A stretch of 64,000 nucleotides of DNA, taken from CAWDLX01 sp963753485. GTDB lineage: Bacteria > Actinomycetota > Actinomycetes > Mycobacteriales > Micromonosporaceae. The stretch is taken from the NCBI GenBank assembly GCA_963753485.1, contig CAVWCL010000012.1, positions 1-64,000 on the forward strand, read 5' to 3'. The notes under the pieces are model-generated. The model had not been told where the DNA came from. It did no database searches and was given only the letters and a program-made list of their open reading frames with translations. Below are positions 36,401-45,026 of the stretch, piece by piece. Every line of letters starts with the position of its first letter. Positions within the stretch are counted from its first letter, which is position 1. Both the position numbers and the translations under genes were made by a program.

Positions 36401-36788
36401 ATCAGCGGCCGACCACGTCCAGCCGCGGAATCCCGTCGAAACAACCGTTGCCCGGATATGGGGTGACCTGCTCGCCGCCGAGACGCCGATCGGCGTGCAC
36501 GACAACCTTTTCACCCTCGGCGGTCACTCGCTGACGGCGACCAGGTTCGTCGCCCGCATCGCCGACACGTACGGCGTGAGTCTGCCGGTGCACCAGGTCT
36601 TCGCCGGCCCCACGGTCGCGGAGCTCGCCGAGGTCATCTCCGCCGCACCGGACTTCGGCAACGTTGCGGACCCAACCCGCCACGCCGAACTTGCCGCGCT
36701 CAGCGACGAGGACCTGGACGAGCTCCTGCGCGCCGCGCTCGCCCAGCGCAATCGCCGCCAGGCCACCGCGGGCGGCCACGAAACGTAG
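33492..36788 (+). CDS. NRPS module C-A-T (last module, no TE)
   Basis: A 1098-aa module. C domain with SFSQQRLWFLDQ and HHIISDG (136-142); A domain with FTSGSTGQPKGVGV (from ~617), NVYGPTETT, YRTGDLGRWREGAGLELIGR and lysine in NAKVDRAALP; T domain GGHSLTATR, Ser1013. The by-eye code D-I-L-Q-L-G-V-V-W-K is close to glycine codes (D-I-L-Q-L-G-L-I-W-K). The tail after the T domain (about 55 residues, LSDEDLDELLRAALAQRNRR) has no thioesterase; it may dock the separate TE (18069-19016). Seven bp separate it from the previous NRPS gene. Confidence 0.93.
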   Translation: MRFPVSFSQQRLWFLDQLAPGESTYNMPYAFWLDGPLDTQALQRAMDAVVARQAVLRMRIVAFDGVPEQIVADGATVPIEQIVLPSTVDDGERTRQAESIAAHLGSQPFDLAAGPLVRAALIDAGPGRHLFTLVLHHIISDGESMKILIDELCACYRAEVTGTPASLAPLWMEYGDYAVWQRDVIRGEELDRLLGYWRRQLHGAPQVLALPSDRVRPARLSSRGAATSITVDAATTRRLAEVAHGVNATMFMVFLTGFVAVLSRYARQTDIVTGTQVAGRTHTELDPLVGMFTNTLPLRIALTGDPSFVDLLGRVRDTTLDALSHQQVPFEKLVDEFAPDRSLGHWPLIQVQFVYGSLTPPRLELAGVTSHSRVLLTGTAKLDVTVYADTQDGDITTLAMEYSTDLFSPEWANRFLRCLAHLLGQAADAPTTAVADLPMVSDAEMDALVRGRNRPALPGGDEADHAGEDGDDGADVRQLLPGSASHVIDGDDTLPMSQVCERAARVARTLADRGVGPETLVGLCVGRGIGMLTALLGVWWAGGAYVPMDPGFPEARLTAMARSANLRIIISDAANRDLARSVADGAAVIEVDDLAATDVSPLAPVPVPASALAYVIFTSGSTGQPKGVGVPHRAVQNLLGSFQRALKLGSDDRFVAVTTLSFDIALLELLLPIASGADLVIATGEEAREPDRLRSLIERTAATAMQATPQTWRLLDSAGGVPAGLYLRLCGGEALPAELADRLMAPGVTLWNVYGPTETTVWSAAGVVTSVAAAADIGPPIEHTRVYVLDERLKPVPVGVVGEVCLAGRGVARGYHDRPLLTARAFRPDPWSSEPGARMYRTGDLGRWREGAGLELIGRNDHQVKLRGFRIECGEIEAVLRAHRGVRQAVVVTAARAGEPELVAYVVPRRGSAAAQPGADLLEELRPHLRATLPEYMVPALVVALPALPLTPNAKVDRAALPAPQWGVTPSAADHVQPRNPVETTVARIWGDLLAAETPIGVHDNLFTLGGHSLTATRFVARIADTYGVSLPVHQVFAGPTVAELAEVISAAPDFGNVADPTRHAELAALSDEDLDELLRAALAQRNRRQATAGGHET

Positions 36789-36840
36789 CACGACCGTGTG
36801 AGCGCAACGGCCCAGAGCTGTCGACAAAGGAGCCAGCCAG

Positions 36841-37614
36841 ATGACGAACCCGGATCCGTTGTTCGCGGACTGGGACTGGGAGGACGTGGACGAACTCGGC
36901 ACCAGGATGACGGAGTTCACCGCGGGCCTGGCCCGGTGCGAAACCCTGGAACCGGTCTCCCGACCGCTTCCGGTCACCAAGGAGGACTTCCTGAGCTTGG
37001 GCCTGACTGGGGTCGAGTTCGCCGCCTTCAAGACGAAGCACCCCGCCGGCCTCGGCACCGACCTGGTCGGATTGCACACCTCCACCACGACCACCGCGCC
37101 CGGAACGCTGTATCGGGCCGACGGGACCAGTTACTTCACCCAGCTGGACATCTCTGAGAAGCTGCCATTCGGCGACGGCTGCGTGGACTGGGTATATGCC
37201 GAACACCTCATCGAGCACGTGGCGCCGCTGGTCGCCGTCGGATGGCTCGCCGAGGTGCGGCGCATCCTGACCACGGGCGGACTGCTCCGGATAACAACTC
37301 CCGACCTCAACACGTATGCGCGGGGCTACCTCACCGGCGACGCCTTCTTCGCCAAGCAGCGGCGGCGCCTGCAGGTGATGCGGTTCGGCCCGCCGATGCC
37401 GGCACGTCCGGCGTTCATGTTCAATCAGATCTTCTATCTCTACGGCCATCGCTGGCTCTACGACCTGGCCGAACTGCGTTACGTCCTGGCCCGCGCCGGA
37501 TTCGCGTCCCCGGTTGCGGTCTGCGCGTTCCAGACCGGCGCCCGGCCGGACGTTGCGGCCCTGGACACGATGCTGCGCCGGCTCGAGACCATCTACATCG
37601 AGGTCATCGCGTAG
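36841..37614 (+). CDS. Methyltransferase-like protein, class I fold
   Basis: A 257-aa protein. QLDISEKLPFGDGCVDWVYAEHLIEHVAPLVAVGWLAEVRRILTTGGLLRITTPDL matches the second half of the type 11 SAM-dependent methyltransferase core (motifs II to IV). The Gly-rich SAM loop (motif I) expected before it is not recognisable, so activity is uncertain. Last gene of the NRPS operon (52 bp after the last module, GGAG before ATG). If active, it would methylate the peptide or its termini. Confidence 0.7.
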   Translation: MTNPDPLFADWDWEDVDELGTRMTEFTAGLARCETLEPVSRPLPVTKEDFLSLGLTGVEFAAFKTKHPAGLGTDLVGLHTSTTTTAPGTLYRADGTSYFTQLDISEKLPFGDGCVDWVYAEHLIEHVAPLVAVGWLAEVRRILTTGGLLRITTPDLNTYARGYLTGDAFFAKQRRRLQVMRFGPPMPARPAFMFNQIFYLYGHRWLYDLAELRYVLARAGFASPVAVCAFQTGARPDVAALDTMLRRLETIYIEVIA

Positions 37615-37810
37615 CTGGCCGATGGCGAACGCGCGATCACGTGCGCGACACCTGCCAGGTGCCAACGCCCGTACCCGCTGAGCACGTCACCGTCAGGTGC
37701 CGTTGCCCGGCTCCTCGGTCAGGTTGCCACGCCCACCGGCCCTTGACCGAGGACTGTTGGGTCGGCCGGAGACGGTGGCAGCAGGTTGACCCATCCGCGA
37801 GGATGGGGCG

Positions 37811-39379
37811 GTGGCGCAGACAGCGGACCCGCGAGCGGACGCCAACCTCGACGATCTCGAACGGCTCGCCGCGGCCGCCTACCTCGCGGGTCGCCCGGAC
37901 GCGGCGGAGACCTGGCAGCGCGCGTACCGCGAATGCATGCGCCTTGAGCTTCGCGCCCGGGCGGCGCGGTGCGCGTTCTGGTTGGCTCAGGGCCTGTTCA
38001 GTCGAGGCGAGACGGCACTCGGCGGCGGCTGGATCGACAGGGCCGAGGCCGCCCTGGGCGACACGGACTGCGTCGAGCGTGGTTATCTGCTGCTTCCCCA
38101 GGCGATCGGGCACTTCGAGCGCGGTGAGGCGGGCGAGGCGCTCGCCCGGTTCGAGATGGCGGCTGCCCTGGCCGCGCGGTTCGGTGACCCCGACCTGGCT
38201 GCGTTCGCCGCCATGGGTCGCGGCCGGGTCATGGTCGCGCTCGAGCAGCCCGCCGCCGCCACGGTGCTACTCGACGCCGCCATGGTGGCTGTCTGCTCGG
38301 GCGAGGTGTCGCCGGCGATGGCGGGTCTGGTCTACTGCGGCGCGATCGAGGCCTGTCAGGAGATGGTCGACCTGCGGCGGGCGCGGGAGTGGACCGGGGC
38401 CCTGAGCCGTTGGTGCGAAGAGCAGCCCGATCGGGTGCCATACCGCGGCCAATGCCTGGTGCACCGGGCCGAGATCATGGCGCTGCACGGCGACTGGGCG
38501 CGCGGGATCGATGAGGCCCGCGACGCCTGCGAGCGCTTGTCGGGTGAGCCCGCGGCGGGCAACGCGTTCTACCGATTGGGTGAGTTGCACCGGCTGCGGG
38601 GCGAGCTGGCCGAGGCGGACGACGCCTTCCGGGCCGCTTCGCGAGCCGGCCGGACGCCCCAACCCGGCCTCGCGTTGCTGCGCCTGGCTCAGGGCCAGCC
38701 CGTGGTGGCCCAGGCGGCCATCCGCCGCGTCGTCGAGGAGACATCCGCGGCGGTGCCCCGCTGCCTGGTGCTCATCCCGTACGTCGAGATCGCCCTGGCC
38801 AACGGCGGCGTGACCGAGGCGCGGGTGGCGGCCGACGAACTGTGCGAGCTGGCCGCGCAGGCCGACCGACCGGTCCTGCGGGCGTACGCGGCCCATGCGC
38901 ACGCGGCCGTCACGCTGGCCGAGGGAGCGGCCGGCGCCGCCCTGCCGGTGCTGAGGACCACGTGGTCGATCTGGCGGCGGCTCGATATGCCTTACGAGGC
39001 CGCGCGGGTACGGGTACTCGTCGGGCTCGCCTGCCGGGCGCTGGGCGATAACGATGGCGCCGACATGGAGTTCGAGGCCGCCGGCCAGGAGTTCGAACGG
39101 CTCGGCGCCCACACCGACCGGCGCCAACTGGACGCCGTGGCTGCGATCGGGCGCGCACACCGCGACGGCGACTTGACCGACCGGGAGGTCGAGGTGTTGG
39201 CGCTGGTGGCGAAGGGAATGACCAACCGCCAGATAGGCACAGCCCTCGTCGTCAGCGAGCACACCGTCGCCCGCCACTTGCAGAACATCTTTGCGAAGCT
39301 CGGGGTGTCATCCCGTACGGCGGCCAGTTCGTTCCTGCGAGAGCTCGGCCCGCGCCGACGCGGACATGGTCAGATCTGA
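37811..39379 (+). CDS. LuxR-family regulator with repeat-rich N-terminal domain
   Basis: A 522-aa regulator. The C-terminal 60 residues (LTDREVEVLALVAKGMTNRQIGTALVVSEHTVARHLQNIFAKLGV) are a LuxR/FixJ helix-turn-helix. The preceding ~450 residues are Ala-rich helical repeats (TPR-like), without an N-terminal P-loop ATPase, so it resembles the sensor half of LAL regulators. It lies just after the NRPS operon on the same strand with a 196-bp gap, and is the best candidate for the pathway regulator. GTG start at 37811. Confidence 0.85.
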   Translation: MAQTADPRADANLDDLERLAAAAYLAGRPDAAETWQRAYRECMRLELRARAARCAFWLAQGLFSRGETALGGGWIDRAEAALGDTDCVERGYLLLPQAIGHFERGEAGEALARFEMAAALAARFGDPDLAAFAAMGRGRVMVALEQPAAATVLLDAAMVAVCSGEVSPAMAGLVYCGAIEACQEMVDLRRAREWTGALSRWCEEQPDRVPYRGQCLVHRAEIMALHGDWARGIDEARDACERLSGEPAAGNAFYRLGELHRLRGELAEADDAFRAASRAGRTPQPGLALLRLAQGQPVVAQAAIRRVVEETSAAVPRCLVLIPYVEIALANGGVTEARVAADELCELAAQADRPVLRAYAAHAHAAVTLAEGAAGAALPVLRTTWSIWRRLDMPYEAARVRVLVGLACRALGDNDGADMEFEAAGQEFERLGAHTDRRQLDAVAAIGRAHRDGDLTDREVEVLALVAKGMTNRQIGTALVVSEHTVARHLQNIFAKLGVSSRTAASSFLRELGPRRRGHGQI

Positions 39380-39439
39380 CCATGTCCTGGGGACCGCGAT
39401 GGTCAACGTTGGCGATGCGCCGCCCCCCGCCGCCTACCG

Positions 39440-40342
39440 ATGCTCGATCGCATGGCGCCCCACACCCAGGCCGGGCCCCGCGACCGAATGCTCGCCGGGC
39501 TCGCCGTGCCACCGCAATGGTTGGAGATCGACGGCGTACGCTCGAGCCTCATCGACATCGGCGATGGGCCGCCGCTGGTTCTGCTTCACGGCGGAGTCGA
39601 GTGTGGTGGCGCGCTGTGGGCGCCGGTGGTGAACCGCCTCGCCGCCGGCCACCGCGTCCTCGTCCCCGACCTGCCCGGTCTCGGCGAGTCCGCGGCGGTC
39701 GACCGACTCGATGTCGATCGTTTCCGCGGCTGGTTCGCCGCCCTGCTCCGCGCGACCGCCGTGACCAATCCGACCGTTGTGGCGCACTCATTGACCGGCA
39801 GCCTCGTGACCCGGGCGGCGGCCCGATGGAGCCGGATGGCTCGACAACTGGTGATCTACGCGGCCCCGGCCATCGGGGAGTACCACATGCCGTGGCGGCT
39901 GCGATACGTAGCCGTCCGTTTCGCCGTCCGGCCCACCGCCGGCAACGCCGAACGCTTCCAACGCTTCGCGCTGCTCGACCGCGAGGCGACGCGTCGGCGG
40001 GACGCTGGCTGGTTCGATGCGTTCACGGCCTACAACCGATCGCGAGCGCAGGTGCCTCACGTGAAGCGAACCATGACGCGGCTGGTCAAGGCCGAGACCA
40101 CCCCGGTGCCCGCGGCGGACCTGGCGCGCATCGATGTTCCGGTGTCGCTGGTGTGGGGCCGCCAGGACCGCATGGTCCCGCTCGGCCTGGCCGAGGCCGC
40201 GTCAGCTCGCCATGGCTGGCCGCTGTACATCGTGGAGAGTGCGGCGCACGTCCCGCACATCGAGCAGCCGGAGCCATTCGTTGAGGTCTTGACCGCGATC
40301 GAGTCAGGAATCAGCCGGCGGCGCGGCGAGGACCTCGCGTAG
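39440..40342 (+). CDS. Alpha/beta hydrolase
   Basis: A 300-aa alpha/beta hydrolase. PPLVLLHGG is the oxyanion loop, VVAHSLTGSLV the nucleophile elbow (Ser in HSLTG), a catalytic Asp lies in VSLVWGRQDRMVPL and the His in ESAAHVPHIEQPEPF. The substrate is unknown. It is close downstream of the LuxR gene and may belong to the cluster edge. Its 3' end overlaps by 39 bp the convergent hydrolase gene. Start ATG 39440 or 39452. Confidence 0.85.
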   Translation: MLDRMAPHTQAGPRDRMLAGLAVPPQWLEIDGVRSSLIDIGDGPPLVLLHGGVECGGALWAPVVNRLAAGHRVLVPDLPGLGESAAVDRLDVDRFRGWFAALLRATAVTNPTVVAHSLTGSLVTRAAARWSRMARQLVIYAAPAIGEYHMPWRLRYVAVRFAVRPTAGNAERFQRFALLDREATRRRDAGWFDAFTAYNRSRAQVPHVKRTMTRLVKAETTPVPAADLARIDVPVSLVWGRQDRMVPLGLAEAASARHGWPLYIVESAAHVPHIEQPEPFVEVLTAIESGISRRRGEDLA

Positions 40343-41185
40343 CCTGCGCGCGAAGGCCTCGGGTTGGCCGGAGTATCCAAACTCGCCGCCGATGAACCCG
40401 CCGTGGTGGCTCGGGAACACGGTCGCCGACTGACCGAGCAGTTCGGCGGTGGCCACCGCCGCCCGTCCGGTGAACGTGCCCAGGGACTCCTCGCCCACGG
40501 CGATCACGATGCGGGTCGGCGCGGCGGCCAGCGCATCGACGTCGGGGCGGTAGTCGCTGACCGCCCAGGACCGGTCGGAAAGCAGTGGATCGTCGCGAGA
40601 GCCGTCGTCGTCGCCCGACATCCCGAACTGGGCGGGATCCGGTGCGGGCTGGGCGAAGTACTCGTCGGTGTACTCGCCCCGCCACGACGTTATGGCGATG
40701 AACGCCGCCATGCCGGCATTGCGCCCCTTGGCCTCGTACGCGTCCCGTACGGCGCCGCGGGCGCGCGCGGCAGCTTCGGAGTCGGGCAGCACAGGGATGA
40801 GCGGCGGCTCGTGCGCCACCAGGGTGGTCACGTCGGCCGGATGGGCCGCCACGAGCGCGAGCGCGGCCACCGCGCCACCGCTGCTGGCGAACATCTCGAC
40901 CGGGCCGACGCCGAGCGCCTCGATCACGGCGTGCACGTCACCGGCCTGGACGGTGGGCGCATGGTCGACCCGGGCGTCCTTGCGCCGGCTGCGGCCGATA
41001 CCGCGCGGGTCATAGGTGATCACGGTGCGGTCGGGGAAATGCGACGCCAACGTGGTAAAGCCGCTGGCGTCCATGGGCTGGCCGATCATGAACAGCGGTG
41101 GGCGTCCGTCGGCGGCGGGCACCGAGCCGCGCACGTCATAGGCGATGTCGGCCTCGGCGGTTTCCAGTACTCGTGTCGTAGCCAT
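40304..41185 (-). CDS. Alpha/beta hydrolase
   Basis: A 293-aa alpha/beta hydrolase. VITYDPRGIGRS is the oxyanion-side strand, MFASSGGAVAALALVA the nucleophile elbow (Ser in SSGG), and the His is near SHHGGFIGGEFGYSGQPEAF at the C-terminus. It resembles the many soluble esterase/peroxidase-like hydrolases of actinomycetes. I use the inner ATG at 41185, preceded by GGGAGGG, rather than the ATG 11 codons earlier. Confidence 0.85.
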   Translation of the reverse strand: MATTRVLETAEADIAYDVRGSVPAADGRPPLFMIGQPMDASGFTTLASHFPDRTVITYDPRGIGRSRRKDARVDHAPTVQAGDVHAVIEALGVGPVEMFASSGGAVAALALVAAHPADVTTLVAHEPPLIPVLPDSEAAARARGAVRDAYEAKGRNAGMAAFIAITSWRGEYTDEYFAQPAPDPAQFGMSGDDDGSRDDPLLSDRSWAVSDYRPDVDALAAAPTRIVIAVGEESLGTFTGRAAVATAELLGQSATVFPSHHGGFIGGEFGYSGQPEAFARRLREVLAAPPADS

Positions 41186-41285
41186 GGCAGCGTCGACCCT
41201 CCCGTGTTGAGAACGCATGGGACTTTACGCGCCAGCGCCTGGGACGGCGTGGCGGGCTTGGCGGTCTCCGGACCGTCGCACCGGG

Positions 41286-42224
41286 CTACAGGGGGTAGGC
41301 GTGGCGGGCGGTCCCGGCCAAATCTACGAGAAACGAACGTTGGCGTTCGACATGCCATTCGGAGCTGTCGAGGATCGCCCAGATGCCCTCATCGCCGAGG
41401 ACATAGTCGATCGCGTCCGGCCAATGCCGGCGTTCATCGTCGGTCAACTCGACGTGCGCGAGGTAAGCGTCGCGGAAGATCCGCCACTCGGCCTCGGTGA
41501 ACGTCCGGCCGGCGGCCCCGTCATGTTCGGTGTGGAACAGTAAGGCGGCCAACGCGAGGTCATGGATCCGCGGCGCCTGTGCGGCGCTGTCGGGATCAAT
41601 GAGGACTGGACCGTGGGCGGTGTAGACCAGGTTGTTCGCCTTGAAGTCGCCGCAGACGGACGCGACCGGTATGCCGGCCTCGCGCACAGCGGGGGTGGTC
41701 ACCGTGAGGAAATCGCGCCCGAGCGGGCCGAGTCGGGCGAGGAGCCGGCTCGCGTCCCCAGGAGCATGCAGCGCGAAACGCGCGGCCAATCGGTCGAGGT
41801 CCGCGGCCGCCTCCGCCGGGGTGTACTCGAACCACGCGAGGTGGTGCAGCGGTGACTCGGGTTCGGGCGCCGCGTGGATGCGGCCGAGGAGGTCGCCGGC
41901 GGCGGCGATGTCGGCGCCGCTGCCACGGTAGCGGCGGCCATCAACCCACGGGTAGACAACCCATGCCTGCTCGCCGATCACGGCCGGGTTGGCTACCGGA
42001 AGATCAACGGGCGTGACGACGGGCACCTCTACAGAGGCGAGCAGCCGGCACCAGCCCGCGACGGCTTCGGGACGTCGCGGCGAGCCCCGCTTGAGCACGA
42101 CCCGCTGCACCTGCCATTCGGCCGGAAACACCGGTGCCCAGGCGTAGCACGACAGCGCCTGGACAGGCGTGACACCGAAGTGTTCGAACACTGCGGCGAA
42201 GTCGGCGGCGTCGAACTCGGGCAT
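41286..42224 (-). CDS. Aminoglycoside phosphotransferase-family protein
   Basis: A 312-aa protein of the APH / choline-kinase-like family. SVCGDFKANNLVY is the Brenner motif (Asp base, Asn metal ligand), with Cys instead of the usual His, and VLIDPDSAAQAPRIHDLALA carries the metal-binding Asp. WVVYPWVDGRRYRG corresponds to the hinge. It may be a resistance kinase or a metabolic small-molecule kinase; the sequence does not decide. It stands alone on the minus strand. Confidence 0.8.
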   Translation of the reverse strand: MPEFDAADFAAVFEHFGVTPVQALSCYAWAPVFPAEWQVQRVVLKRGSPRRPEAVAGWCRLLASVEVPVVTPVDLPVANPAVIGEQAWVVYPWVDGRRYRGSGADIAAAGDLLGRIHAAPEPESPLHHLAWFEYTPAEAAADLDRLAARFALHAPGDASRLLARLGPLGRDFLTVTTPAVREAGIPVASVCGDFKANNLVYTAHGPVLIDPDSAAQAPRIHDLALAALLFHTEHDGAAGRTFTEAEWRIFRDAYLAHVELTDDERRHWPDAIDYVLGDEGIWAILDSSEWHVERQRSFLVDLAGTARHAYPL

Positions 42225-42469
42225 AGACGTCGATCGTGCGGGAGCGAAACCCAGCCGGCAACCCGATTTGGCGTAACTCAGCGGCCGAACGCTTCCGTCA
42301 GCCGGTCAGCCGGCACGAGGCATACGCCAATGGCGAGAGGATAAGCCGGGCGGTCTCGTTGTGATCGACATCCCGGCGGCTCTGGGGGCGGAGCTGCTGG
42401 ACCGCCGCCAGGGCGTCGCGGTCGGCGCGCATACTTGCGGACCCGCGCATTATCCGCTGCACTGAGGTC

Positions 42470-43078
42470 GTGAGGCGCGCCGCCGTGATCATCGTGACAC
42501 TGCTCGCCATGGCCGGCTGCTCCCGACCAGCCCCGGGCTCGACACCTCCGGCCACCGCGGGATTGCCGCCCACGAGCTCCACACCGACCACTGGCGCGAG
42601 CGGAACGCCGACCGCCTCGCCGTCCGATCTCAACGAGTTCACCGTCGACGGCATCGGGCCGTACCAGCTCGGCGTGTCCCTCGCCACGCTGCAGGCGGAT
42701 GCCAGCCTGGATCAGGTGACCTCGGGCGCCCCGCCGTGCCCGGAGGCGACGACGGCACGGGGTATCGGTGCGTGGACGGAGGTCGAGCTGAGGTTCCGCA
42801 AGGACGGCACGCTTTACCTGGCCATCAACACATCGCCGTCCATACCGACGCCATCCGGCGCCTGGCTGGGTACGAGGCTGGCCGATCTGAAGAAGATCTA
42901 CGCGGCCATCTCCGCCCAGCAGCTCACCCACGGTACGGCGACGGCGTTCCTGGCGACGACGCTGTCCGGCCGGGGCATCCTGTTCGACCTCGGGCCCGGC
43001 CAGGCGGTGACGGCGATGACCGCCGGCGATGCCTCCTACCTCAGGGCGACGTACCTGGCCGGCGCGGCGTTCTGCTGA
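42470..43078 (+). CDS. Putative secreted lipoprotein
   Basis: A 202-aa protein with a lipoprotein signal peptide: MRRAAVIIVTLLAMAGC, the lipobox cysteine at residue 17. A Pro/Thr/Ser-rich linker (about 18-48) follows, then a globular domain (TVDGIGPYQLGVSLATLQADASL ... GRGILFDLGPGQAV) of unknown function. GTG start at 42470. No obvious operon partner. Confidence 0.75.
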   Translation: MRRAAVIIVTLLAMAGCSRPAPGSTPPATAGLPPTSSTPTTGASGTPTASPSDLNEFTVDGIGPYQLGVSLATLQADASLDQVTSGAPPCPEATTARGIGAWTEVELRFRKDGTLYLAINTSPSIPTPSGAWLGTRLADLKKIYAAISAQQLTHGTATAFLATTLSGRGILFDLGPGQAVTAMTAGDASYLRATYLAGAAFC

Positions 43079-43208
43079 CGCGTGCGCTCTCAGCGCCGAC
43101 CGCGCTGGATGGACTTACTCAGATCGATTACTCCGGCAACCAATCACAACCTGCTCGCTGCGCAGATATTCGGTCGCGCGCTACGGCTCAACGGTCTTTC
43201 ATGGTGGC

Positions 43209-44204
43209 GTGGACATCTCCTGGCTCGATGCCGAGCACCCTGACGAGGGCGAGCTGGGTGGCGTCGTAGCCCTGCTCGAGGCGGCGCGACTCGCGGATCG
43301 GCCATTCCACATGAGCACGACGTTCTCCAGCCACGCCGCGTTGATCCGCTACGGCTGGGACGAGGATCCGCCGCTGGCGGCCACGGCCCGCGACGCGCGC
43401 GGCCGCGTCGTGGGCTACCTGCAGGTCTGGCTGCCCACGTGGGACAACGTGCACCTGGGCGAGGTGGAGGTCATTGTCGATCCGAACCACCGCCGCCAGG
43501 GCATCGGGCGGGAGCTCTTTGAGGCCGGTGTCGACCGGTTACGCGTGCAGGAGCGAAAGGTGCTGCTCACGCACGCTCTGGATGGCCCGGTCGGTGCCGC
43601 TTTCGCCAAGACGTTCGGCCTCAGCCGGGCCTCGCTGGAGATCCAGCGCCGCCTCGACCTCTCCACTGTGGACTGGGAGCGGGTGGAACGCGAGTACACG
43701 GCCGCCCAGCAGTACGCGGGGGGCTATGACCTGATCCGGCTACCCGGTGACACACCCGAGGAGTTGGTGGCCGACGTGGTCGCCCTCTCGGCCGCGATCA
43801 ACGATGCGCCAACCGATGACCTCGACATCGAGGACGAGGTGTTCAGCGCCGAACGGTTGCGCGCGTTCGAGGCGGGACAGCGCGCCCATGCGCGGCGCAT
43901 CTACCGTCTTGTCGCCCGGGACCGGGAGACCGGGGTGTTGGCCGGGCAGACCATGGTCGCGATCGAGCGGGAGCAGCCCGGGTACGGCTGGCAGTACGAC
44001 ACGAGCGTGGTGCGCGCGCATCGGGGCCACCGGCTCGGGGTGATCCTGAAGATCGGCATGCTGCACTGGTTGTCCGAAGTGGAGCCTCAGCTGCGCCGTA
44101 TGGATACCTGGAACGCCGCGTCCAACGCACACATGATCCGCGTCAACGAGCTGCTCGGCTACACGATCATCATGCGCGTCGTGAACTGGCAGCGCCACCT
44201 CTGA
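43209..44204 (+). CDS. GNAT-family acetyltransferase (two GNAT domains)
   Basis: A 331-aa protein with tandem GNAT folds. The first has VIVDPNHRRQGIGRELFEA, the acetyl-CoA pyrophosphate-binding R-x-x-G-x-G/A motif; the second has TSVVRAHRGHRLGVILKIGML and ends with NAASNAHMIRVNELLGYTI, typical of mycothiol synthase-like or antibiotic-acetylating double GNATs. The GTG start at 43209 is chosen by homology to the domain start; no strong RBS is visible. Confidence 0.8.
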   Translation: MDISWLDAEHPDEGELGGVVALLEAARLADRPFHMSTTFSSHAALIRYGWDEDPPLAATARDARGRVVGYLQVWLPTWDNVHLGEVEVIVDPNHRRQGIGRELFEAGVDRLRVQERKVLLTHALDGPVGAAFAKTFGLSRASLEIQRRLDLSTVDWERVEREYTAAQQYAGGYDLIRLPGDTPEELVADVVALSAAINDAPTDDLDIEDEVFSAERLRAFEAGQRAHARRIYRLVARDRETGVLAGQTMVAIEREQPGYGWQYDTSVVRAHRGHRLGVILKIGMLHWLSEVEPQLRRMDTWNAASNAHMIRVNELLGYTIIMRVVNWQRHL

Positions 44205-44208
44205 AGCA

Positions 44209-44300
44209 CCGCCCGCGACGCGCACGGCTGGGGCACGGTCACCACCGTCGAGCCCGGCCGGCGTATCGCTCTGATCTGGACTCTCGGCATCAATGGGGCG
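44209..44300 (+). pseudogene. Possible SRPBCC/AHSA1 remnant
   Basis: A short in-frame stretch (GWGTVTTVEPGRRIALIW) resembles the central strand of AHSA1-like SRPBCC proteins but has no start and is flanked by no further similarity. Weak evidence. Confidence 0.3.
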
Positions 44301-44399
44301 TGGCGACCACCCGTTCACTTGACTGCGTCCAGTCTGCCTCGCTCGGATCTTGGACGCTCGGATGATGCGGAGGGTGGCCGTGAGTCGTAGCGTGTCGCC

Positions 44400-44915
44400 A
44401 TGACCCGGTCTCGTTCGTTCACAGGTACTGTCACGGCGGCCGTGCTTGTGGCCGCGTTCGGAAACCCTTGGGTGTCCGACTGGATTGCCAAGCAATTCAA
44501 GAGCGACAACGTGCTGAGCTTCTTCATGCACCAGCTCGCTTCGCCATCGTGGTCCGTCTCCTTCTCTGGTTCCGCCGCCGAGCTACGCAGCGTGATCGCC
44601 CGTGACATGAGGGCGGTCCTCATCGTGGTCTTGGTCTACGTCCTCCTGGTGTCGTTCCGAAAGACCTTTCCGGAGGGTTTTGCCGGTTTCATCCTGGGGT
44701 GGTCGACGCTGATCTTCGCCGCGGCGTTCGCGGCGTTCGCGGCGGCCTTTGTGCTGACCGACGTGACCGTTCTCAGCGCACTGAATGCGGCCGCCGTTGG
44801 CTCGGTGTATGGGCTGTTCGTCGGCTGGTTGGTCGGCTTCATCACCTCCGTCGGCCGGAACATTCCCTGGATCGGGAAGACCCCCGAGCGCTCCCGGGAG
44901 GGCGTAGCTGCCTAG
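44400..44915 (+). CDS. Membrane protein of unknown function
   Basis: A 171-aa protein with three or four hydrophobic segments: an N-terminal one (TVTAAVLVAAFG), then MRAVLIVVLVYVLLVSF, ILGWSTLIFAAAFAAFAAAFVL and VGSVYGLFVGWLVGFITSVG. A short soluble loop lies between the first two. I do not recognise the family. Confidence 0.65.
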   Translation: MTRSRSFTGTVTAAVLVAAFGNPWVSDWIAKQFKSDNVLSFFMHQLASPSWSVSFSGSAAELRSVIARDMRAVLIVVLVYVLLVSFRKTFPEGFAGFILGWSTLIFAAAFAAFAAAFVLTDVTVLSALNAAAVGSVYGLFVGWLVGFITSVGRNIPWIGKTPERSREGVAA

Positions 44916-45026
44916 CGTCGCGGTGGCCGAGCTCAGCCGCCGGTGGCGGCGGTCCGCGAGGTAATAGCGGCCGGCCGCCACCGGCCGCCACCGGCTGCGG
45001 CCGGGCGCGGCCGGGCGCCCCGTTGG

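Noticed and set aside
22821..37614. Class I lanthipeptide cluster
   Set aside because: Only a LanB-like domain is present. No precursor peptide, LanC cyclase or SpaB_C-type elimination domain was found near it.
44966..44998. Short GGCCGCCACC-type tandem repeats as a repeat array
   Set aside because: Only two or three 11-bp units in a very GC-rich gap; no array structure.
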